From assembly GCA_964036195.1 (NCBI GenBank), contig OZ038453.1:8571469-8635468 (forward strand): DNA of 64,000 nt, read 5' to 3'. The notes under the pieces were generated by a model, which saw only the letters and a program-made list of their open reading frames with translations, did not search any database and was not told the origin of the DNA. A program made the position numbers and the translations under genes. This document shows positions 55,787-64,000 of the stretch, piece by piece. Position 1 is the first letter of the stretch, and every line of letters begins with the position of its first letter. The stretch comes from Sphaerolaimus hirsutus. Taxonomy: Eukaryota > Nematoda > Chromadorea > Monhysterida > Sphaerolaimidae.

Positions 55787-56290
55787 TTAAAAGTACCGTA
55801 CTGTCAATGTAAGCTATTGATTTTTTACTCACCCCTGAGGACAGAAAACGTAAAGTAATTTTTTTTACTTTTACTCATGAGAAAATATCAGTATTTTTTC
55901 ATACTGTTTTGTCACTGGAAGTTTTGCCACAAATTTCACTCAAAATCACCAATTTTCATACCTTTTTCCCAATTTTCACATAAAAACTAGCTCATCTGCT
56001 TTTTGCCAATTTTCAGCTATTCCTGACAATATGTGTTTATATACCAAATTCTTTACTTTTCCCCATTTTAAGATCTTCCCTTTCCAGCCTTCTATGCTTG
56101 AAAAATCCTATATAAAAGCCCATATGAAATACGTTTTCTGTACTCGAGTACTTTAAAAAAAGTATGTGTAAATGTGAGTACAGGTACTTTCTTTCAGAGG
56201 ACACATGAGCGTACTTAGGTATGCAATACTCTGGTATACATATTTGCCCAGTAAACTTAAATACGTTTTGGGCGTGTACACGCTAGTTTA
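55787..56290. mobile_element. CAGAGTTGTTAAAAGTAC element in intron 5
   Basis: Same terminus and block order as 1413-3410 (CTCATGAGAAA, TTTCACTCAAAATCACC, TTTTCAGCTATT, CTGTACTCGAGTACTTT, GGTATACATATT). Uninterrupted here, hence shorter. Confidence 0.55.
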
Positions 56291-58071
56291 CCAATGCGGC
56301 ACGTCAAGCAAAAATGTAAACTGAAACCTTTATGATTGACATGTGAAATTAGTTTAATTTTGTGTTTCACTTTCTGGGGTTAGTGGTTTCGGCAAGTCAC
56401 AGAAATGCGACGCGGTGCCAGATTATTTTTTATGTGAAACGTAATGGGCAAACTGAATGCAATTTTTGGCGACGCGTCGCTGGTGACGCATGCGACGCAG
56501 AAAGTGTTGCACATAAGATGTAAACTACTGTTTTTTTGAATTTCATCTGAATCAAGTAATTTGTGCTTGTTATAACATTTATGCGTTATTTTGATGCTTA
56601 TAATGATTGTTAATTAGCATTCTGCTCATAAAGTTGTTACTTTTTGCACTTTAACAGTAAGATAGTTGCGTGAAATGCACCGACAAACTGAACAACTTTG
56701 GCAACGCTTGGGATGCTACCATAACCCTGCTAAATTACAAAAAGGTGATGCGTCACCAGTTTAACTTTTACATTTTTTATCTAAATTAAACTGTTGTAAA
56801 TCATCGCGGGAGTTGCCAAAAACGTCGCAAAACGTCGCTTTTTGACTCAGTTTGACGCCAACCCCCACAGATGAAAAAGTAACTTCATTTGTCACTCGTG
56901 GGTCAGATTTGGGCCATTTTTTCACTGACATGTGCAGAATAAAATTGCGGTTTTAATGGTGTTTTTACAAGTCCTAACTCTTTTCCAAAAAAATTTATGA
57001 ATTTTTTCAACTTTTGCCATAAATTGTGTCGACGCAGAAAAATGTATAAATTCAAACATATAGTGAACTAAAAAAGGGAATACATGTAAAAGTTCATACA
57101 TGTAGTAAACTTAAAAAGGTAATACATATAAGATGTTTGTAACCAACAGCTAATAATGTGAGAAATTAACTATAAGAATATCAGGCACAGTGGAACAATG
57201 TACTAGTGCTACAAGCAGTATTTTTGTTTATATCTGCATCTTCTGGCTCAACTTGACTCAGCCTGATGATGTCCCTCCAGTGTAAATACAAATGTACATT
57301 GACAAGAGAGAAGCCAGCCACATGAGGGGAATGATCAAGAATTGGATGCTTACTCCCGCTGGTTGTGTTGCATGGGTAAATCTTTCAGAGTGTTGAATTT
57401 ACAACTATGTTTTATGTTAAAATCAAATTGAAAAATTGCTGTAAAAATAGCAGTTTGCAATTCAGTCACATACTCACGTTAAACTTGAATGAAAAATTTA
57501 AAAAAATCATTTGCATGCTATGTGCCACACTTACAGTCAATTTTTCAGTCGATTTAATGTCCGCCGTGTATACCAATTGATAGCTGAATGAAAACTGTTC
57601 ATTTCCATCCATTAAATAAACAAATAAACAAAACGGCTGATTTTATATGAATTTTTATCTGCCAAAAATAAATAAATTTGATAAAAAATCCAATTTTGCA
57701 CTTTAAAATATTTTAAAAATTTTGACAACATCTACACAACGTACTGTACACAATGACAAAAAATTGCATGAAAAATGCTCTGTTCTTCCACAATTAAAGA
57801 AATTAAAAATTAACATTTACAGCGTAAAGTCACTGCACTGGCAAACTTGTAAAAAATAACGATGGCGGCCTAAGCTCCACCCACTGATACTAGATGTGAA
57901 ACAAAAAATTAAACTGATTTAATTCAGTTTACCACAGGTAAACTGAAAACGCCGGTAAACTAGTGTGCACAGGGCCATTAGATGTAAACGCATCGGGGGC
58001 TCGGGGGGCACCGGTACCAGTACCACAATGGCACCGGTACCGGAGCGTGATATCAAAGTGCCACAACGCAG
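56291..58071 (+). other. Intron 5 remainder, no gene recognised
   Basis: AT-rich with scattered GACGC/GCGTC words (56400-56520, 56745-56870). GGCACCGGTACC words near 58005-58040 sit just upstream of exon 6. Splice-compatible unique sequence only; no credible exon seen. Confidence 0.35.
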
Positions 58072-58232
58072 GTCTAACGGTGCACCTGAACGCGAACCAG
58101 GACGAGTACCTGCCGTGGGTGCAGACGGTCGGCTACAAGCTCTTCGTGCACGACCAGAACGAGATGCTCTTCGGCGAGTCCGTCGCAGTGCTCGCCCGCA
58201 CCGGCGCCGTCACCACCGTGTCCTTGCAATTT
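58072..58232 (+). CDS. DEG/ENaC channel gene, exon 6
   Basis: Acceptor CCACAACGCAG, donor GTCAGT. Encodes LTVHLNANQDEYLPWVQTVG, then YKLFVHDQNEMLFGESV and RTGAVTTVSLQF. The order GGL-x-L-x-LN-x3-Q-x-EY...G-x(K/R)-x3-HDQ-x5-F is standard for the DEG/ENaC palm and beta-ball region. GC-rich exon in an AT-rich neighbourhood. 161 bp; phases 1 in and 0 out match exons 5 and 7. Confidence 0.92.
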
Positions 58233-58493
58233 GTCAGTCGGGGGGGGGGGGCTGGGCGGCGTTTCAACATGGAATTTGTGTTGCACTGTAATTGGCCGCA
58301 CCTGAGTTGGACAGACTGTAATTGCACCAAGGGAATTGCGCCACGAAGGCATTACAGGTCAAGTATTACAGTTACAGTATAAAAAGTAATCATTCTAATG
58401 TAAAAAATTTTACGTAATGTTTAACTTTTTGGAATTTTTGGTCGAGCTGTAATAGAACCGTTACACAGATCACAGACGGCAGTTTTTGGAAAT

Positions 58494-58965
58494 TACCGTA
58501 TTACCTCGAATTATTCCCCCCCACTTGAATTAACCCCCCCCCCTCGAATTAAACCCCCCTCAAAATGGGCTGGGGAAATAATAACCCCCCCCCTCGAAAT
58601 ACCCCCCCCCCCTTCGGAATGATGTACGTCATGTACATAATAAATATGTCATGTATGCAATGTACATGATGTATATTACTTTAAATTTGCATTGCAGCTA
58701 CACATAGACTAGTTTGTGTAGCTATCTACGTTTTTATGTCCAAATATATCCTGTTTGGACACATTTATTACCTGTTTTGAGTACGCAAATGCCTACTATT
58801 TAGTACGATCCTTACGAAAATTTCTGACGAAATAATAAAACCCCCCTCGAATAACCCCCCCCCTCGAATTAACCCCCCCCCCCTCGAATTAACCCCCCCC
58901 CCCCCCCTCAAATTTTGCTGGTGAAATAATAAACCCCCATGGGGGTATTTCGAGGTAACACGGTA
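58494..58965. mobile_element. Family A relative, intact copy
   Basis: TACCGTATTACCTCGAATT to ATTTCGAGGTAACACGGTA, 472 bp, in intron 6. Serves as the empty-site reference for the copy split at 42459/53629. A degraded end of another copy follows at 58985-59070. Confidence 0.85.
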
Positions 58966-59476
58966 CCCTCATTTGTGGTTGGGTTTTTTTTGAGGGGGTT
59001 TATTTTTTCAGAGTTCTAATTTTGAGCAATAATTTCGGCGGGGGGGGGGGTATTTCGAAGAAATACGTAAAATAATTGCGAGGAATATTTACACATACAG
59101 CATAGGCGGCGTAAGTGCTTGGGCGCTTGTGTCACACGCGGAATTTTTGGTGTCACAAGCAGAAATTTCACTGTCACATTGTGACATTCACAAGCGTGTA
59201 TTGTATGAATGAGAGTGAAAGCTCAAAATTAGCTCAAAATCTTTAAAATTTACTCCATTTTGTGAATTTTCTCTTTTATCATCACTATTTTCATCTATAT
59301 ACATGGTTATCTACCTATTTTTGGCCAATTTTTTAATATTTATAGTGATTTCGGAATTTTTGGCTGGCTGCCAACTTCACATAGGCCTCTAATAAAAAGG
59401 TGTCACAAGGTGAAAATTTGGCTAATGTGAATGTCACAAGCGCAAATTGGGACCTTGCGCCGCCTATGACATACAG

Positions 59477-59572
59477 GAATACCTGAGTCAGTTGGGCGGC
59501 AAGTACGGCCGATGCGTGAATGATGTGAATGAAGTGGAAAACTTTTTCTATGACGGATCATACAGCATGAAG
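59477..59572 (+). CDS. DEG/ENaC channel gene, exon 7
   Basis: Acceptor TATGACATACAG, donor GTAGCC. Encodes EYLSQLGGKYGRCVNDVNEV, then YDGSYSMK. It corresponds to the L-x2-(P/K)YG-x-C...YS-x2-(A)C region of the channel ectodomain. 96 bp, phase 0 at both ends, joining VSLQF of exon 6 and ACLRTC of exon 8. Confidence 0.88.
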
Positions 59573-59594
59573 GTAGCCGTTTCGTTGACTGAAG

Positions 59595-59891
59595 CCTTTT
59601 ATACATCTAAACCCATTGCACATCCAGACCCGGCACACATCTAATTTTATCCATCACCAGCTAAGTCCATCACACATCGAAACCCCCCATAGATGTGTGA
59701 TGGGCTTATATGTGTGATGGGTCAAAATGTGTGATGGGCGGAGGAAAAGCCACGAATACGAATTTCGAGCCAAAAATAATAATAAAATTTGGAAATTTGA
59801 AAAAGTCCAAGAAAGTTCAAAAACGTTGTCAAAATGTCTAATTTTCGTTTGCCATTGTTAACTGTGACACCGCTTATCCCCCACCCATCAC
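59595..59891. repeat. ACATCTAAGCCCATCACAC foldback, left arm and spacer
   Basis: ACATCTAAACCCATTGCAC, TAAGTCCATCACACATCGAA and ATAGATGTGTGATGGGC words. The mirror-image arm is at 63679-63815, and the two are separated by the hAT-like element inserted at 59892. Starts ~25 bp after the exon 7 donor. Confidence 0.7.
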
Positions 59892-60473
59892 TAGTGATGT
59901 AAAGGCACCGGGGCACCGGTGCCCCGGTGCTGGGAACCAAAAGGCACCAGCACCGGTGCTGGTGCGGCGCCCATGCAATTTTCAGAGGTGCCCTGCCGGT
60001 GCCGGTGCCATTTTTTGCAGAATAGCACCGGTGCCGGTGCGGTGCGGTGCCAATTTTTGCTGGTGCCCTTCGGTGCTGGCACCAGCCGAAAAAGTGGGGC
60101 ACCGGGAAAGACACCGGCAGGATTACAAGGCTTTGAAATCTATCACTATTCAGGACATGTACACTTAAAAAGTGACGCAATGAAACGTGCCTGCGGTAGC
60201 CTTTTTAGTGCCATTTGTCATACATTTACAAACTTAAATCATGGATTGCGGGTCGGATAAGAGTGATTCCGAATGTCATAACTGCTCAGTCCCGAGATAA
60301 GGCGGGTCTATAACAAGGTTGTCATTTTAAATGGCAGATCGAGTTTGAAACTCAATAACACAGCCATTTCTGGGTCTATTTGGGCCACTGAACACTTAAA
60401 AATATAGGCACATGGTGTAGATTCAATGTTGGAGTTTGGTTTAGTGATGTATTAGTGATGTACTAGTCATCCC

Positions 60474-60633
60474 TAGGGTGTCAAAAAAATTTTTTTTTAC
60501 AGAAAACGGAAACGGACAAAATTTTGCACTTGCCGGAAAACGGAAAAATATTTGCACTTGCCAGAAACGGAACGGAAAACGGAAAAAAATGCCTACGGAA
60601 AGCGGAAACGGAAAACGGAAATGTGACACCCTA
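60474..60633. mobile_element. 160-bp hAT-like MITE with GGAAACGG core
   Basis: Ends TAGGGTGTCAAAAAAA and GTGACACCCTA, exact 8-bp TSD GTCATCCC (60466-60473, 60634-60641). The core is reiterated GGAAACGGAAAA, as at 3765-3860. Confidence 0.88.
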
Positions 60634-61173
60634 GTCATCCCGATTTGACTCGCTTTTTTACACGAAAAATAAAATTTTCGGAAAATGCATTCATTTTTTT
60701 CGTGTTGAAAAACCGGGTTCAATCGGATGACGGAAATTGAACACCGCAAACCCGATCGAAAAAAAGAATTCTACAGACAGCGCCAATTATTTGATTTTTT
60801 CAGCAATCAAAATCTGCAAAGATATGGCAGAATTTTTGGCCGTGTAAAATCGACTCTGCATCACTTCACAACTTTGACAGTTGACAACTAGAGAAACATG
60901 ACAGTTCACAACTAAAAATATGAAACTTCACAAGTGCTAATACCGCACTTGACAACTAGATCCAACGAAATATTTGCGCTCACTTGACAACTAAATATTC
61001 CAACCTTCACAAGTAAAGTATCAAATTAACCCTCACTTCACAACTAACATATTATTTATATTCCAACCTTCACAAGTAACAAAATGATATCCATGCTCAC
61101 TTGACGAGTTCATATTTATGTTATCCCAACTTTCACGAGTAAATGACCCCTACAACTATGTAACAGATGCCAC

Positions 61174-61626
61174 ATGCACACATCTGTTTTCATTAATTGT
61201 GCAAACATTGTAGCAGTAATCAAAGGCAACTCCCAATATGTACAATCTATAATGCAAACAATGTTATGTGCCACATGTGATTCAAGATCATTTCCTGTCT
61301 TGGCAATTTGGTGTCAATCAAAGATGTCAATCAAACAGGCAACAAAAAACGCATTAAGATTTCTGAATTTTCAACTTGGTATAATGTGCTATTTAGAATC
61401 ATTTGCATATTTGGTCATGATGGCTGAAGGTTTTGGTAGGATCGATGAGCTTTTGCAAGGCTCCACTGCTGCACGGCGACAAGTGGTGCAGCACAGTATG
61501 AGCCTATGGATCTGTCTGCAACTATCGCGGATGCTATTGCTTTATAGAATACACCTTTCTTCTGTAGTCATGCACCTTTTCTACTGTACACATATTTATT
61601 TATATGTTTATATATTTAAGCACTAA
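61174..61626 (+). CDS. Hypothetical ORF in the foldback loop
   Basis: 150 codons with several Cys pairs (CATC) and hydrophobic stretches such as LGIMCYLESFAYLVMMAEGF. No family recognised. It sits in the loop of the 60854-62386 foldback, where a transposon gene remnant could lie. It may be chance or a pseudogene fragment. Confidence 0.25.
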   Translation: MHTSVFINCANIVAVIKGNSQYVQSIMQTMLCATCDSRSFPVLAIWCQSKMSIKQATKNALRFLNFQLGIMCYLESFAYLVMMAEGFGRIDELLQGSTAARRQVVQHSMSLWICLQLSRMLLLYRIHLSSVVMHLFYCTHIYLYVYIFKH

Positions 61627-61725
61627 TGTAGCATGCAAAAAACGAATGTGATACTATATGAAAGTAATTGTCAAAGTTGTCAAGTGAGCGTGGATATCAT
61701 ATTTTTACTTGTGAAAATTGGAACA

Positions 61726-62163
61726 TACCGTATTACCTCGAAATACCCCCAGGGGGTTTATTATTTCACCAGCAAAATTTGAGGGGGGGATAATTCGAGG
61801 GGGGGGGTTTATTCGAGGGGGGGGGGTCTATTATTTCGCCAGAAATTTTTGGAAATTCCCCATACGCCGACGTAGAAAAATCAAACAATTACATAGATGT
61901 ATATGTGTTTATAGGCATAAATAACTGTATATACACAAAAACCCTTCCCTAACGTCACTTAATCATCAGTTTTAACGTGTGTTCTGCATTGTACAGATCA
62001 CAAACTGCGGTATCTGTCATGTACGTTCACGTTACACTCAATTTTAGGGGGGGGTATTTCGAGGGGGGGGGGGTTTATTATTTCCTCAGCCGAAATTTAG
62101 GGGGGTATTTCGAGGGGGGGGGTTAATTCAAGGGGGGGGGGGTTAATTCGAGGTAATACGGTA
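61726..62163. mobile_element. Family A MITE nested in foldback element
   Basis: TACCGTATTACCTCGAA to GAGGTAATACGGTA, 438 bp. Very close to 4781-5218 over its whole length, including the unique core, so probably a recent copy. Confidence 0.87.
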
Positions 62164-62611
62164 ATATGAAGTAATTGGAATGAAGTTGTGAAGTTGTGAA
62201 GTGAGCGTAAATTTGATACTTTACTTGTGAAGGTTGGAATATTTAGTTGTCAAGTGAGCGCAAATATTTGGTTGTGACCTACTTGTCAAGTGAGCTGAAT
62301 CACTTGTGAAGTTTCATATTTCTAGTTGTGAACTGTCATGTTTTCTCTAGTTGTCAACTGTCAAAGTTGTGAAGTGAGCATGGCCCGTAAAATCGATTGG
62401 CCAGATCGGCCGTGTAAAATGACCATGTTTCTCGACCCCTTCTTTCGGGACAAAGCAATTTTTTAAGAGAACAAAAAACTTGAAAGCCTAAATCGAAACA
62501 GCATCAAAATTAGCTAATTTACAATAGAATGGGACGTTTATCTCAGCAGAACATTGTTTGTTGCACAGAGCTGCGTACACTGACCGTTTTTAATTGCCGT
62601 ATTCTATTGTC

Positions 62612-63465
62612 ACACGGCACACTCAAATTTTCAGTTGCGGTTCGAACACTTTTTCAAGGGCGGAATTCAAAAGGGCGGAATTAAAATCAGGGGTGGAATT
62701 CAAAAACGTCCGAACCGCCCTCGATTTCAATTCCGCACATGAAACGTTTGAACACATTGATGATGGCGGAATTGCCTCAAATTGTGCAGGGGCTGAATTA
62801 ATTCGGAAAGGGCAGAAAGCGCAAAGCGTTTGAACAACGTCCGCACTCTTTTTACTCATGGCGGAATTGCCTTGAATTGTGCAGGGGCGGAATTTATTCG
62901 GAAAGGGCAGAAAGCGCAAATTGTTTGAACAGCGTCTGCACTCTTTTGAGTGTGCGGTGCGCCATCTAGGCAAGACAACATACAGACACTTTCTACCAGG
63001 GTGGAATTTAGTTTCAGTTTACCCAAATATGCCACACAGTGAACTTTAAAATCTTTAAAACAAGTGGATATTATCAAAAATTTTCTCTATTCATTTTTGA
63101 AGACAAAGCCTTGATCTACCTATAAAAAAAATTTCACAAACATGTTTGGCAAAATAAAAAAGATGTGTTTCTCAAAACAACCTTCTCTAAGGCGAGTATC
63201 TCCTAAGTCAAGGGCGGAATTGAAATTGTTCCAATATTTTTGAAACATGAGGCATTGAAATGCTATGATATGCAAATGGAAGAAAACGGTGTGTATTTGT
63301 CCTAATTTGTCCGGACACTGTTCGAATTTTGTCTCAATGTCCAAAAAATGCCCTAAAAATCCTTTAAAAAATCGTTCAAACTGCACTTGGAGTTCCGCCT
63401 TGGCAGAACTCAAAAACATTCGAACTGCACTTGAAAATTTTGAGTGTGCGGTGCGCCATTGAAAC
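62612..63465. mobile_element. GGGCGGAATTCAAA-core element, CACACGGCACACTCAAA ends
   Basis: Left end CACACGGCACACTCAAATTT and right end ATTTTGAGTGTGCGGTGCGC. AGGGCGGAATTnAAA and GAACA/GTTCGAAC words lie inside. A ~90-bp block (GGCGGAATTGCCTnAATTGT to CGCACTC) is tandemly duplicated at 62765-62850 and 62860-62945. No protein recognised. Confidence 0.6.
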
Positions 63466-63678
63466 ATTTGACCCGGTGCAGTGCCTTTCGGTGCTAGCAC
63501 CGGCAACTGGCCGGTGCCCTTCGGTGCCGGTGCCATTTTTTCAGAATGGCACTGGTGCCGGTGCGGTGCGGTGCCATTTTTTGGCCGGTGCCCCAAGGTG
63601 CCAGGTGCCTTTTTCATGCCATGGGTGAGGTGCCGGTGCGGTGCGGTGCTATTTTTCCCGGTGCCTTTAACATCACTA

Positions 63679-63815
63679 CCCATCACACATATAAGCCCAT
63701 ACCACATCTATGTGGGGTTTAGATGTGTGATGGGCTTAGATGTATGATGGGTAGAATTACATGTATGCCGGGTCTAGATGTGTGATGAGTTTAGATGTGG
63801 GCTGGCACAGGGTCG
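63679..63815. repeat. ACATCTAAGCCCATCACAC foldback, right arm
   Basis: CCCATCACACATATAAGCCC, TTAGATGTGTGATGGGCTTA and GTGTGATGAGTTTAGATGTG, mirror of 59595-59730. Confidence 0.7.
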
Positions 63816-63915
63816 TTTATTTTAAGTCTTTCACATTGTTAAGATTTCGAGAAAACGATATGTCCTATTTTCTGTGTTATGATATTTTACAAAATTATGC
63901 ACCAACCCGACCCAG

Positions 63916-63975
63916 GCGTGCCTGCGAACCTGCCAGCAGGGGAATTGCGCAAATGGACAAATGATAGGAAAAGTG
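63916..63975 (+). CDS. DEG/ENaC channel gene, exon 8 (ACLRTC)
   Basis: Acceptor CAACCCGACCCAG, donor GTAAGT. Encodes ACLRTCQQGNCANGQMIGKV, phase 0 at both ends. (A/K)C-L-R-x-C directly after YSMK is the conserved finger/thumb-side cysteine segment of DEG/ENaC channels. The gene continues beyond the window; the pore/TM2 region is not seen. Confidence 0.82.
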
Positions 63976-64000
63976 GTAAGTGATAAGTGTTGAAAGTCCA

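Larger units (their letters stand above)
60854..62386. mobile_element. Foldback element with 10-bp TSD (Mutator-like?)
   Basis: Arms of ~300 and ~200 bp built from CACTTCACAAC, CACTTGACAACTA and ACTTCACAAGT words (60858-61145 and the complement at 62175-62380). They are flanked by GTAAAATCGA at 60844-60853 and 62387-62396. A 9-10 bp duplication suits Mutator-type elements. The loop holds a possible 150-codon ORF and a nested family A MITE. Confidence 0.7.
59892..63678. mobile_element. hAT-like element with GGCACCGGTGCC core, 3.8 kb
   Basis: Ends TAGTGATGTAAAGGCACCGG and CGGTGCCTTTAACATCACTA, flanked by an exact 8-bp duplication CCCATCAC (59884-59891, 63679-63686). Arrays of GGCACCGGTGCC words fill both ends (59905-60115, 63475-63670). 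The interior carries three further elements (60474-60633, 60854-62386, 62612-63465) and no recognisable transposase. The TAGTGATG terminus is shared with the GCGCCA element at 13696. Confidence 0.85.

Noticed and set aside
1..64000. tRNA or rRNA genes
   Set aside because: No cloverleaf-compatible A/B box pairs or rRNA-like conserved blocks noticed by eye; a covariance-model scan was not possible.

Overview
This is eukaryotic, metazoan DNA from a repeat-saturated genome, probably an invertebrate. The evidence is spliced exons of a DEG/ENaC channel, a BEL/Pao retrotransposon (a group known from animals), two Gypsy elements, and many short TIR or foldback elements with clear target-site duplications. 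I saw no bacterial operons, rRNA, tRNA or CRISPR. Species not identified.

Layout. 1-9.45 kb: only repeats (poly-C/G 'TACCGTATT' MITEs, GCGCCA-palindrome elements, foldbacks). 9.45-37.2 kb: two ~790-bp direct repeats (9453-10241, 36411-37201) bracket a decayed, gag-like coding locus with no recognisable pol of its own. It carries a capsid-like segment, a CCHC knuckle, an acidic repeat, a zinc-finger pair and four copies of an unrecognised ~200-residue domain. It is interrupted by a complete 12.55-kb BEL/Pao element with an env-like ORF (16843-29392, TSD GCGGT), two hAT-like elements with perfect 8-bp TSDs (13696-14630, 31750-32200) and a truncated antisense Gypsy (33.4-36.2 kb). 37.2-42.2 kb: repeats only.

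42.2-54.0 kb is a nested stack. A MITE is split by an ~11.2-kb TIR element. That element holds a hAT-like element (itself holding a MITE) and a ~1.1-kb foldback palindrome. A Gypsy LTR retrotransposon (45028-53291; gag, PR, RT, RNase H, IN and a third ORF) sits inside the right arm of the palindrome.

54.0-64.0 kb: eight plus-strand exons of a DEG/ENaC-type channel gene (EGF-like exon, cysteine segment, GNCFTFN block, QDEYLP/VHDQ block, later ectodomain). The gene is incomplete at both window ends. Splice phases agree at every junction except exon 3/4, which is unresolved. Its introns are packed with nested elements: one intron is almost entirely a hairpin whose arms carry the GT and AG, and the 59.6-63.9 kb intron holds a four-level nest.

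How parts relate: the retroelement ORFs are disabled by stops (many TGA) and frameshifts (several in A-runs), so these are relics. The channel exons look intact. The strongest candidates for something undescribed are the four-copy domain in the LTR-bracketed pol-less locus and the 'simple-repeat-core' hAT-like families.
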